A stretch of DNA of 53,710 bases. Source: an uncultured Chlorobiaceae bacterium. Its GTDB lineage: Bacteria > Bacteroidota > Chlorobiia > Chlorobiales > Chlorobiaceae. A model generated the notes under the pieces. It was not told the DNA's origin. It saw only the letters and a list, made by a program, of their open reading frames with translations, and searched no databases. How positions within the stretch are numbered: the stretch's first letter is position 1; every line of letters starts with the position of its first letter. Positions 28,094 to 36,118 of the stretch are shown in pieces. The stretch spans positions 1 through 53,710 of the forward strand of contig CAIRXW010000006.1 in assembly GCA_903882665.1 (NCBI GenBank). Reading direction: 5' to 3'. Made by a program: the position numbers and the translations under genes.

Positions 28094-29215
28094 TTAAACG
28101 GCCACCTTCCGGTACCGGTTCACCGCCAGCGTCACCATCACAGAGGCATAGCCGACCAGCCAGAGCACCTGCACCCGGATCTCCATCAAGCCGGAGCCTT
28201 TGAGCATGACGCGGCGCATGATATCGACGAAGTGGCGGACGGGGTTGATCAGGGTCATGGTCTGGGCCCAGTGGGGCATACTTTCGATGGCGGTGAAGAG
28301 GCCGCTCATCAGGGTGAAGATGACCATGAAAAACCAGGCGACAAACATCGCCTGCTGCTGGGTTTCGGTGATAGTGGAGATGAACAGCCCTATACCAAGC
28401 ACGACAAGCATGTAGATGGCTGATACGAGGTAAACAAGCCAGTAGCTTCCGAGCATGGGTACATGAAAAAGGAAGTGGGCAATCAGCAGGCCGATGCTCA
28501 TTTCAGCAAGGCCGATAATCCAGAAGGGAAGCAGCTTGCCGGTGATGAACTCGTATCGCTTGATGGGGGTGACGTTGATCTGGTCGATAGTGCCAATCTC
28601 CCGCTCTCGCACCACGTTCATGCCTGAGAGAAAAAGGCCGATGAGGGTGACGAGAATGACAAGAATGCCCGGCACCATGTAGTGAGTGTACTCAAGTTCA
28701 GGATTATACCAGCCTGCGGAGACAAGGGCGATCTCCGGCTTCGCCTCAAGGGTTATCGCGCCCGATGATTTCGGTAGCTCTTCGCGGTTGAAGTTGCCGA
28801 TAATTTCACTGGCGTAGGCCTGGATCACACCTGCCGAAAAGCCATCTTCAGCATTGATCATCAGTTGTACCTTCGCATGGCCAGTTGTGGCAAGGTCGCG
28901 CTCAAAATCTTGCGGGATGACGAGCACAAGGTCGGCACTCCGGCTGAGCAGCTCCCCGATGCTTTCGCGGTTAGAAAAGGAGGTGCCCGTCAAACGGAAA
29001 TATCCGGCGGCGATGAAGCGCTCCGTCAGCCTCTCCGAGAGGGCTGTGCGATCCCTGTCCTGCAGGTGCATCGGCACTCGCTTGATGTCAAAGGTTGCGG
29101 CGTTGGAGAGAATCACCAACTGGATAAAGGGCATGACAATGATGATCGGCAGCATCCCCCGGTTGCGGAAGATCTGCAAAAACTCTTTTTGCACCAGAAA
29201 CCATATCGTACGCAT
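28094..29215 (-). CDS. ABC-2 type permease (YbhR/YbhS-like), distal
   Basis: A 373-residue inner-membrane permease of the ABC2_membrane_3 type. It has one N-terminal helix, a periplasmic domain of about 140 residues, then five helices. The conserved VVREREIGTIDQINVTPIKR lies before the helix bundle and NPVRHFVDIMRRVMLKGSG near the end. AGAGGGA lies 9 bases before the ATG. It follows its partner permease by 80 bases and would pair with the ATPases at 35381-37043. Confidence 0.92.
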   Translation of the reverse strand: MRTIWFLVQKEFLQIFRNRGMLPIIIVMPFIQLVILSNAATFDIKRVPMHLQDRDRTALSERLTERFIAAGYFRLTGTSFSNRESIGELLSRSADLVLVIPQDFERDLATTGHAKVQLMINAEDGFSAGVIQAYASEIIGNFNREELPKSSGAITLEAKPEIALVSAGWYNPELEYTHYMVPGILVILVTLIGLFLSGMNVVREREIGTIDQINVTPIKRYEFITGKLLPFWIIGLAEMSIGLLIAHFLFHVPMLGSYWLVYLVSAIYMLVVLGIGLFISTITETQQQAMFVAWFFMVIFTLMSGLFTAIESMPHWAQTMTLINPVRHFVDIMRRVMLKGSGLMEIRVQVLWLVGYASVMVTLAVNRYRKVAV

Positions 29216-29295
29216 CAGCTTGTTCCCTCTTTATTATCCATGAGCCTCAAGGCACCGTCATAAGCGGACAAGTTGCCGCTGAGTTGAGAGGCCCA

Positions 29296-30414
29296 CTATT
29301 GAAGCCTTGTCCTGAATTTTTTGACACTGGCGGCCAGCAGCACCGTCGCCATCACGGCAAGGATGAGTGTCTCTTTCCAGATATAGCCGAAGCTTGTTCC
29401 CTTCAGCATAATCCCCCGCACAATGATGAGGTACCATTTTGCCGGAATGAGGTTGCTGATGAGGCGTAGCGGCAGCGGCATACTCGCAACCGGAAAAATG
29501 AAACCAGAGAGAAGAATGGTCGGCAAAAGCAGTCCGGCGAGGGAGATCATCATGGCAACCTGCTGCGAGTCGGTGATGGTGGAGATGAAGATGCCAAGCG
29601 AGAGCGCCGTAACAATAAAGAGGAGCGATTCGAGCATGAGCAAGGTCACACTCCCCCTGCAGGGAACGCCGAAAACAAAGGAGGCGAGAGCCACCACCGT
29701 CACCACATTGACAAAAGAGAGCAGAAAGTAGGGCACCACCTTGCCGACAATGATCTCCACCGGCCTGAGTGACGAAACGAGCAGCACCTCCATGGTGCCG
29801 CTCTCCTTCTCCCGGGTAATGCTGATGGAGGTCATCAACGCCGAAACGAGCATGAGAATAAGCGCCATCAGCCCCGGCACAAAGAGGTAGACACTTTTCA
29901 GCTCAGGGTTGAACATCATGAGCGGCACCGCCTCAACGCCGACCTGTGCCGCCCCGAATGCCGCGTTCCGGTACTCCTGCAACACCGAGGCGGTGTAACC
30001 GGTGATAATTTTTGAAACATTGGGGTTCGACCCATCGGTAATCACCAAGACGGTCGCCCTCCCCTCCCGCATCATGCGCGAAGCAAAGCCCGGTTCAAAC
30101 ACCATTGCCTCGGTAATGCTCCCCTCCGAGAAGGCTTGCTCTATCTCTTTTGTGGAGTGCAGCTCTTTGGTCAGGATAAAGTAGCCGGAGGAGGCGAGCT
30201 TGTCAGTAATTTCACGGGTGACGGTATCGTGCGACTGGTCAAAGATACCGAGAGTGACCTCCTGAATCTCGTTGCGAATGGCAAAACCGAAGAGGAGCAA
30301 CTGAATAAGCGGCATCCCGAAAAGAATGGACGCCGTTCTGCGGTCACGAAAAATGTGGTAAAACTCCTTGAGCACAAAGCCCCTGAAACTGTCCATTCCC
30401 TTCACGAGCATCAT
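29296..30414 (-). CDS. ABC-2 type permease (YbhR/YbhS-like), proximal
   Basis: A 372-residue paralogue of the next gene with the same topology. It has a conserved SITREKESGTMEVLLVSSLR and ends NLIPAKWYLIIVRGIMLKGT. The start is either the ATG at 30414 or an internal ATG at 30396 (MDSFRGF) that sits directly after AAGGGA. In related operons this gene follows the ATPases within a few bases. Here about 5 kb of unrelated TA-rich DNA separates it from them, so its present promoter is unknown. Confidence 0.92.
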   Translation of the reverse strand: MMLVKGMDSFRGFVLKEFYHIFRDRRTASILFGMPLIQLLLFGFAIRNEIQEVTLGIFDQSHDTVTREITDKLASSGYFILTKELHSTKEIEQAFSEGSITEAMVFEPGFASRMMREGRATVLVITDGSNPNVSKIITGYTASVLQEYRNAAFGAAQVGVEAVPLMMFNPELKSVYLFVPGLMALILMLVSALMTSISITREKESGTMEVLLVSSLRPVEIIVGKVVPYFLLSFVNVVTVVALASFVFGVPCRGSVTLLMLESLLFIVTALSLGIFISTITDSQQVAMMISLAGLLLPTILLSGFIFPVASMPLPLRLISNLIPAKWYLIIVRGIMLKGTSFGYIWKETLILAVMATVLLAASVKKFRTRLQ

Positions 30415-30527
30415 TACAAAAAATTCAACGAATTGAAAGGCATTGTCGCCAACAATATTTCAATTACACTCGCATTGATTGAAAATGTTGGATGGAGGGT
30501 AATTTCGACAACGATAGAAGCGCGTCA

Positions 30528-31070
30528 CTATCCGGTAATATACATTCGTAATGCTCCTGCAAGAGGAAACTCTTTAAATGTTTGCATCACGGTATAATTA
30601 ACAAACCTGAATTGTCTTCCGTATGCTTCCATCATTATTTTACCTTCCATGGAAAGCATAATGCTCTCATAATGAAAATGAACATCGGTAAATTTTTCTT
30701 GTATAGTCTCTCTCATGCCGTATTTATCAAATTGAAACGATTCATCTGGTTTATTTTTTGCCCAGGCAATCCATTCTGAAGGCGGCAATGTGGGGAGTTT
30801 CTGAAGAGGATATTGATACATTTCGCTATTCTCATAAAGCAGCGGATAGAGTTGTTCTAACAACGGAAGCAGTTGTGCATAAAAAATATCTTCTTTCAAG
30901 TCGAAGCTATAAAAGTCATCATTGTCACATAAGAGATAAAGTGCAGGATCATAATGCAACTCCGCTTTCATTCGTTCCTGCAGTTGTTCAGGTGTAAGTT
31001 GAGTTCGAGCAAGTTTTTTTTTATCTACACTAATTTGCGTAACAAGTCCTATAGCTAAAAATTGTCCCAC
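30528..31070 (-). CDS. Hypothetical protein in TA island
   Basis: 180 residues from a GTG at 31070, chosen because AAAAGGAG lies 5 bases before it; a TTG at 31127 opens the frame further but has no such site. The protein is acidic and helical (DPALYLLCDNDDFYSFDLKE, then PPSEWIAWAKNKPDESFQF) with no recognised domain, signal or membrane segment. It lies at the inner edge of the insertion between the permease and ATPase genes. Confidence 0.6.
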   Translation of the reverse strand: MGQFLAIGLVTQISVDKKKLARTQLTPEQLQERMKAELHYDPALYLLCDNDDFYSFDLKEDIFYAQLLPLLEQLYPLLYENSEMYQYPLQKLPTLPPSEWIAWAKNKPDESFQFDKYGMRETIQEKFTDVHFHYESIMLSMEGKIMMEAYGRQFRFVNYTVMQTFKEFPLAGALRMYITG

Positions 31071-31129
31071 AGGGTCTCCTTTTAATAGTAATGAAAAATC
31101 CCTCCTATCCTGTAACTCAAGGCTCAAGA

Positions 31130-31400
31130 CTATTGCAGCAATGCAACCGGCACACCAGCAATCCCGGCAACTTGCTCAGTACTCATCCCACTCTCCACCA
31201 ACCGCCGGGGAACCTCAAGCGTGCCCTCTTCGATACCCTCATCCCTTCTGCCTTGCCCTCATCAAATGCCGTATCAATGACATTTATTCCCTCAGAATAT
31301 CTGGCTGTATACTTACCCCTTATGCCTTTGCAGAAATCATATTCAGCAAGCATGTCATGATCATCAGGCATTACTTTCATACTGGCCTCATCGAAAAAAT
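31130..31400 (-). pseudogene. Chimeric fossil: BrnT fragment, antitoxin fragment and Rpn-like C-terminus
   Basis: From high to low coordinates, the first five residues FDEAS equal BrnT residues 22-26 of the fusion at 23204-23689. They run straight into MKVMPDDHDMLAEYDFCKG and KYTARYSEGIN, which equal its antitoxin part, so about 62 codons are deleted. The frame then joins AFDEGKAEG. After a one-base shift come EGTLEVPRRLVESGMSTEQV and AGIAGVPVALLQ, the usual C-terminus of Rpn/PD-(D/E)XK transposase-like proteins. It is not expected to work. Confidence 0.75.
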
Positions 31401-31421
31401 TACACAGGAAATGAGAATGAA

Positions 31422-31646
31422 TTATTCTGGTGAGAAATATTTATAAAAATCTTCACGGTGTCCAACCCGCAAAAGTTTGACTGTATTATTCGCAACATAA
31501 GCACCGATGCGATAACGATATTCAAAAGGGATGCGATAATAACCAAAATATCCTGATAACCCAGAGGCTTCAACAATATCTTTAAGTGAACCACAATCCT
31601 CGATAGCAGCAATTATTTTACGCAATTTCAATTAAAATACGATCAT
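31422..31646 (-). pseudogene. RelE/ParE-type toxin fossil
   Basis: In one frame the sequence reads MIVF, then TAA (31632-31634), then LKLRKIIAAIEDCGSLKDI and YRYRIGAYVANNTVKLLRVG, ending HREDFYKYF. RelE-like toxins begin MIVF and have about 25 residues before the LRKII helix. Those are missing, so both an internal deletion and a stop codon have occurred. The C-terminal strand and RxxHRxDxY motif are well kept. A likely antitoxin lies 33 bases upstream on the same strand. Confidence 0.75.
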
Positions 31647-31678
31647 CTTAAATTTTCCGGGTATCCATTACAAAACGC

Positions 31679-31912
31679 TTATTGATTAAGAGTTTCATTG
31701 TGGCAAACTGGCAAGAAAGGCGGTCTTTCATCGTCTGTTAAAAAATCACCTTCATCTTTGGCTTCACGGCACGCTTCATACAATGCCAAAGTTTCAAGCC
31801 TGTCAGCTTCTTGATGCAGTAACTTTTGCAAAAAGCGTTGCTGTTCATCGTGCAGCAATGCTTTATACATTCCATACAACCCTTCGGCTGAGGTAACAGG
31901 TACGGTTATCAT
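31679..31912 (-). CDS. Probable antitoxin partner of RelE fossil
   Basis: A 77-residue acidic protein (MITVPVTSAEGLYGMYKALL, then LLHQEADRLETLALYEACRE). Size, charge and position directly before a RelE-type toxin remnant suggest an antitoxin. No DNA-binding motif is certain. AGGA is close to the ATG, with CAGGAG further upstream. Confidence 0.6.
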   Translation of the reverse strand: MITVPVTSAEGLYGMYKALLHDEQQRFLQKLLHQEADRLETLALYEACREAKDEGDFLTDDERPPFLPVCHNETLNQ

Positions 31913-31975
31913 GTCCTATGGTGTTTTCTTACTCCTGTAAAATCAAGAATATCTGACCAATATCCTTATTCTACG

Positions 31976-32365
31976 CTATAGCAACCTGTTCTCCAGTTCT
32001 GTATAACCGCTGAATTTTCGATCAGAGGACATAAGACTCGCATTATGCACGAGAGCTGTTGCAATGATTATTCTATCCTGAGGATCACTGTGGTGCTCAG
32101 GCAACTCAACCGCTGTACAGGAAATTTCAGGAGTAACGGGTAGCAGTTTTATACCTGATCCATCAAGCGCTTTTTCAAACCAATCACTTTTTCCAGCAGG
32201 TAAAGCAATACGTCCGTGATGCTCCAACCAAGCCACTTCAAAACAGCTTATTGCCGATACAGCGACGATATCAGCATTTGCGATCTGTTCGATTCGACAC
32301 TGAGCAAGATTACCAGTATCCCTGTTCACCCACCAAAGCCATATATGAGTATCAAGAACAATCAT
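31976..32365 (-). CDS. vapC: VapC-type PIN domain toxin
   Basis: A 129-residue PIN ribonuclease. The acidic active-site residues are in IVLDTHIWLWW (Asp), FEVAWLE (Glu), DPQDRIIIATAL (Asp) and SSDRKF (Asp). The frame is intact, and it overlaps the upstream antitoxin by four bases. It belongs to the PIN group with a DTHIWLWW start, which is often paired with DUF2281- or Phd-like antitoxins. Confidence 0.9.
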   Translation of the reverse strand: MIVLDTHIWLWWVNRDTGNLAQCRIEQIANADIVAVSAISCFEVAWLEHHGRIALPAGKSDWFEKALDGSGIKLLPVTPEISCTAVELPEHHSDPQDRIIIATALVHNASLMSSDRKFSGYTELENRLL

Positions 32366-32592
32366 TCAGGCAAATCCCAATTTGAGCAAGGCACGCTGCT
32401 CATGATATCGCCTTTAATGACAACCTTTCCTGCTATATCAGGATGTGGCACTCGACGAAGGGCTTCCGTAGAAACAGCATTCTCTGAAATAACCAGAAAA
32501 ATAGCCTCAAGCTTTTTGTTGGGGGGGAGTTTCGGCACTCGCTTCAGTTTACCCATCATATCGGTCTCCAATATCAATCGTTCTGCATACAT
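32362..32592 (-). CDS. Antitoxin of VapC-type pair
   Basis: About 76 residues from ATG 32592; a TTG at 32601 is possible. It has MGKLKRVPKLPPNKKLEAIF, then DIAGKVVIKGDIMSSV. The basic middle, acidic end and four-base overlap with vapC mark it as the antitoxin. The sequence from VVIKGDI onward may fold onto the toxin. Family is not certain. Confidence 0.65.
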   Translation of the reverse strand: MYAERLILETDMMGKLKRVPKLPPNKKLEAIFLVISENAVSTEALRRVPHPDIAGKVVIKGDIMSSVPCSNWDLPE

Positions 32593-32663
32593 AGCTTTCA
32601 ATCAAATAAGCCGTTACGTTGAATAACACACTTCAAATATCAGCAATATTTTGCTTTCACAAA

Positions 32664-32703
32664 AAAATAAAAAGTTTGGCAAACTTAACCCATACCAAAA
32701 TTT
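32664..32703. repeat. Degenerate repeat with small inverted repeat, copy 2
   Basis: Contains AAACTTAACCCATACCAAAA, one mismatch from the copy at 23752-23790. It has a perfect AAGTTT-GGC-AAACTT inverted repeat. It lies 60-70 bases upstream of the VapC-pair antitoxin start. Confidence 0.5.
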
Positions 32704-32757
32704 ACCAAAGCCTCCTTTTTTCAAACAGATGTACAAACGAGGAGGGCAACGCCTCTT

Positions 32758-32847
32758 TCAAGTAAAAAAACGATAATCAGCAACTCGACCCGTTTGGCTT
32801 GAAGCAGCAAGAGCAATCAAGGCGGAAGCATCTGCGACAAGAATCAT
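32758..32847 (-). pseudogene. PIN toxin fossil, N-terminal 15 residues retained
   Basis: ATG 32847 overlaps the UPF0175 stop as ATGA and opens MILVADASALIALAASSQTG, ending after 29 codons. The first 15 residues are the strand-1 signature of DUF3368/PIN toxins. The rest of the about 150-residue domain is gone. The antitoxin next to it is intact. Confidence 0.7.
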
Positions 32848-33095
32848 AATTGAGAAAACCCATTGAGTTCTTCAAGTAACTCATCCCGCGAAATATCGAT
32901 GACCGGTTGTCGATTGGTTTTGCAGATACTCATAAAATCACAAATATTGCACCCGGCCAACTCCGCCGCTTTACCCAGCGTAACCCTCCTTTGCTGATAG
33001 AGCCAAAGAGCATAAGAGATGCGAATTTCTTGCCGAATGTCGGGCACTGCCTGAAATGCGACAAAATCATTGGGTAAATCAATGGCTATTTGCAT
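32844..33095 (-). CDS. UPF0175 antitoxin
   Basis: An 83-residue protein from ATG 33095 with CAGG upstream. RISYALWLYQQRRVTLGKAA, AELAGCNICDFM and the final DISRDELLEELNGF match UPF0175, HTH antitoxins of PIN/DUF3368 toxins. The frame is intact but its toxin is reduced to 29 codons. Confidence 0.85.
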   Translation of the reverse strand: MQIAIDLPNDFVAFQAVPDIRQEIRISYALWLYQQRRVTLGKAAELAGCNICDFMSICKTNRQPVIDISRDELLEELNGFSQL

Positions 33096-33320
33096 AAGAA
33101 GCACCTGCTTTATAATAAAGTTGATACAATAATCATAACGAACGCACTTTGACTTTGAACCGTTCCTTGAACTGCTTTCGGAACATTTTCATTCCACCAT
33201 TGTAACAACATCCTTTCAGGAAATTTACGCTTCTCCACGACCAAAGTATAAAAATTTCTCCGCTATAAACGATTATGTAAAAAAACAGAAATTCAACATT
33301 ATAAGTTTTGGCTCTTCAAT

Positions 33321-33458
33321 TTAAGCCGCCAGGCTCCCATCAACGTCACCCTTGACAATGCCGATCAGGTACAACTCGTGATCCATATTGAGCGTAACCG
33401 ATAGCTGATTGTCACTCTTCCCACACTCTACCAACCGCCGAGCAAGCTCATGCTGTTC
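33321..33458 (-). pseudogene. Possible Rpn-like C-terminal remnant
   Basis: A frame without a start reads EQHELARRLVECGKSDNQLS and continues to LIGIVKGDVDGSLAA. ARRLVECGKS resembles the RRLVESGMS of the better remnant at 31130-31400. The remainder is not recognised. Confidence 0.3.
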
Positions 33459-33472
33459 GATTCACACTATCA

Positions 33473-34403
33473 TCACTTATATCGCATATTTTGAATCACC
33501 TTATCAAGATAGCTGTTCGTCTGTTTCACACCTTGATCACCAATTTTCTGAATATCTCTGCCAAAATTTGAATTTGATGAGGATGAACTACTCGACAGAG
33601 AACTGTATGACGATGAGCTATTGTATGATGGTTTCGATAAACTGGAGGAGTGGTAACTGCTACTCTGTCCACTGCTGTACCCACTTGAATAATTTGCTTT
33701 TTCAGCCTCACTCTGCCTTTGGGCTGCAACTGCTCTCTGGGCTTCATCATTCCACTTATTAACCCAATTTTGGGCATTAGAATAACCAAGTCCACTTGCC
33801 TGCTGCATGTCCTACAAAGCACCGGTTCTATCACCGGTTTTGTTTTTTACAACACCTCGATTGTAATAAGCGGTTCCATATTGAGGATAAAGCTCAATGG
33901 CCTTATTATAGTCAGCTATTGCTCCAGAGTAATCGTTCAATCCGTCTTTTGCGCAGCCTCTAAGATTATAAGACGATGCGGATTTTGGATCAAGTTCGCT
34001 TGCCTTATAGCTGTCAGCTATTGCTCCATAGTAATCCTGAACTTTGATTTTCGCCAGACCTCGTTCGTTATAGATATAGCAATATTCAAAGCCAAGCTTA
34101 ATTGTCATACTGTAATCGTCTATTGCTCCATAGTAATCTTTCAATTCGTATTTTGCATTTCCCCGTTGTTCATACGAGTAGGCAGACTTCGGGTTAAGCT
34201 CTATTGACTTATTGAAATCGGCTATAGCTCCAGAGTAATCCTTCAATTTGTATTTTGCATTCCCTCGATCAAGAATAATCTCTTGTGGAGTCATAATATG
34301 TATCAACGAATGTAAATTTTTTTTTAGCTATTGCAACACCCACATTACTACTCAGCATAAATGCAACAATAAAAAGCATAAAAAGCCGAAAAGAATTTTT
34401 CAT
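33473..34403 (-). pseudogene. Exported TPR protein broken by A-run slippage and TAG
   Basis: Three frames join into one protein. First, MKNSFRLFMLFIVAFMLSSN gives a signal peptide from 34403, ending near AIAKK. Second, four tetratricopeptide repeats at 33812-34306 of the form RGNAKYKLKDYSGAIADFNK. Third, after an in-frame TAG at 33812-33814, DMQQASGLGYSNAQNWVNKW and a long Ser-rich tail (SYSSLSSSSSSSNSNF). The first join is lost through a nine-A run at 34317-34325; eight As would give AKKNLHSLIHIMTPQEI in frame. Function of the ancestor is unknown. Confidence 0.75.
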
Positions 34404-34688
34404 ATTTTCAATGTTTAGAGTATGCTCTGTCCAAAGAGATAAAAGAAAATGCCACCCATAGATGGCACTGCGTATGGTAACAACAAACGGGAAATTCGCC
34501 GCCAAAATACGTTTTTATCATGAGTATAATGTAGTAAAAAGAGAAGTAACGGAACAACGTTTCCGATAAAACACGTATCAGACAAGCTGTTTTTATCACA
34601 CAACCACCCATCACAAGAAAATATAATGAGTTATATTTCAGGCAATAATGCTCGGCTGGTGGCGAGGGAAAGAAATAATTTCTGAATT

Positions 34689-34706
34689 GTTACCATCTTT
34701 GGTAAC
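34689..34706. promoter_or_regulatory. Palindrome upstream of higBA, probable HigA operator
   Basis: GTTACC-N6-GGTAAC, a perfect 6-bp inverted repeat, ends 8 bases before the higB ATG. HTH antitoxins commonly repress their own operon through such sites. The link to HigA is inferred from position. Confidence 0.55.
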
Positions 34707-34714
34707 TTCAGACT

Positions 34715-35041
34715 ATGGCTTATCAAATTGACTATTTTCACCCTCGGCTCCTGAAAGAGATTGAGGCTTGGCCGGAGTCAATCAAGACAGATTACGCACG
34801 CATTGTTGAATTGCTTATGGATTATGGCCATGATTTGCGTATGCCTTATTCACGGGCAATGGGAAATGGCTTGTTTGAAATTCGGCCCAAGGGAAAGGAT
34901 GGCATTGGAAGAGCACTCTACTGTTTTCAGGCAGGACAGCGAATCATTATCCTGCACGCATTTATCAAGAAATCGCAAGCGACGCCACGAAAAGAGTTGT
35001 TGCTCGCGCTTAAACGAATGAAGGAGGTAATCAATGGATGA
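34715..35041 (+). CDS. higB: HigB-type toxin (phage Gp49-like, RelE superfamily)
   Basis: A 108-residue protein with the Gp49/HigB signature: MGNGLFEIRPKGKDGIGRAL, YCFQAGQRIIILHAFIKKSQ and TPRKELLLALKRM. This matches ribosome-dependent mRNA interferases. The frame is intact and overlaps the antitoxin by 8 bases. Toxin-first order is typical of higBA. Confidence 0.9.
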   Translation: MAYQIDYFHPRLLKEIEAWPESIKTDYARIVELLMDYGHDLRMPYSRAMGNGLFEIRPKGKDGIGRALYCFQAGQRIIILHAFIKKSQATPRKELLLALKRMKEVING

Positions 35042-35360
35042 TCTCAAATACCAGCCTGTGGAACACAATCACGAAGAATTTCTACGCAAGGCGATGGTAA
35101 ATAAAGAATTTAAAGCGGGGTATGAGGCTCTTGGAACGAAGTATGCCCTGATAAGGGAACTCCTTGCCGCCCGCAAGCGCTCAGGCATGACGCAAGAAGC
35201 TGTCGCTCTGAAAATTGGCACGTCAAAAAGTGCCATCTCCAGGCTGGAGTCCGGCAGCAAGCATACCCCCTCTGTTGCCACACTGAGGAAATACGCCGAT
35301 GCAGTTGGCTGCGAACTGGAAATCAAACTGACACAAAAAAAAGAACCGCAAACAATCTGA
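35034..35360 (+). CDS. higA: HigA-type XRE antitoxin
   Basis: A 108-residue protein with a Cro/C1-type HTH at residues about 45-95 (LLAARKRSGMTQEAVALKIG, TSKSAISRLESG) and a C-terminal strand VGCELEIKLTQ. AAGGAGG overlaps the end of higB. It would neutralise HigB and repress the operon. Confidence 0.92.
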   Translation: MDDLKYQPVEHNHEEFLRKAMVNKEFKAGYEALGTKYALIRELLAARKRSGMTQEAVALKIGTSKSAISRLESGSKHTPSVATLRKYADAVGCELEIKLTQKKEPQTI

Positions 35361-35380
35361 ATTGCCCCTTACGGTGCCAT

Positions 35381-36118
35381 TTATTCCATTCTTCCGGGTC
35401 GGGCAAGCTGGATAAAGACGTCGTTCATGCTCTCGGCGCTGAAGTGCTGCTTCATTGCTTCCGGCCGGTTGAGCGCGGCCACACGGCCATCTACCATGAT
35501 GCAGAGGCGGTCGCAATATTCGGCTTCGTCCATATAGTGGGTGGTGACAAAGATGGTCAAGCCACGCCCGGAGGCTTCATAGATCATATCCCAGAAGCGG
35601 CGCCTTGTAACCGGATCGACACCGCCGGTTGGCTCGTCAAGAAAAACAATCTTTGGTTCATGCAGGATGGCGACTGAAAAGGCAAGCTTCTGTTTCCAGC
35701 CGAGGGGGAGCGACGCAAGGCGTACATCGGCAACCTCCACCAGTTTGAGCGTTTCAAGGAGCTGGCGGCTCTTTTCTTTTATGGCCTGAGTGGTGAGACC
35801 GTAGATACCGGCAAAGAAGCGGATGTTCTCGCGCACCGTCAGGTCATCGTAGAGGGAGAAGCGCTGGCTCATGTAGCCGATGTTCCGCTTTATTCCCTCC
35901 GAGCCGGTGTAGAGGTCGAACCCGGCAACTGTTGCACTCCCTGATGTCGGGGCGAGGAGGGCGGTCAGCATCCTGATGGCGGTGGTTTTTCCTGCCCCGT
36001 TCGCTCCAAGAAAGCCGAAAATCTCGCCGCCGGAGATACTCAGCGAAAGGGCATCAACCGCCACGAAATCGCCAAACCGTTTGGTCAGTTTGTCGGTATG
36101 AATCACCAGTTCACTCAT
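35381..36118 (-). CDS. ABC transporter ATPase (YbhF C-terminal half-like)
   Basis: A 245-residue ATPase with Walker A GANGAGKTT and Walker B IVFLDEP. The altered signature ASLPLGWKQKLAFSVA replaces LSGGQ, as is usual in this drug/Na exporter subgroup. ATG 36118 is preferred, overlapping the preceding ATPase by 8 bases. With the HlyD and the two permeases it would form an exporter equivalent to E. coli YbhGFSR, where the two ATPases are one fused protein. Downstream, TA genes interrupt the operon. Confidence 0.92.
   Translation of the reverse strand: MSELVIHTDKLTKRFGDFVAVDALSLSISGGEIFGFLGANGAGKTTAIRMLTALLAPTSGSATVAGFDLYTGSEGIKRNIGYMSQRFSLYDDLTVRENIRFFAGIYGLTTQAIKEKSRQLLETLKLVEVADVRLASLPLGWKQKLAFSVAILHEPKIVFLDEPTGGVDPVTRRRFWDMIYEASGRGLTIFVTTHYMDEAEYCDRLCIMVDGRVAALNRPEAMKQHFSAESMNDVFIQLARPGRME

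Noticed and set aside
28079-28102. Terminator after the distal ABC permease
   Set aside because: An 8-bp stem includes the stop codon, but no T-run follows it in the direction of transcription.
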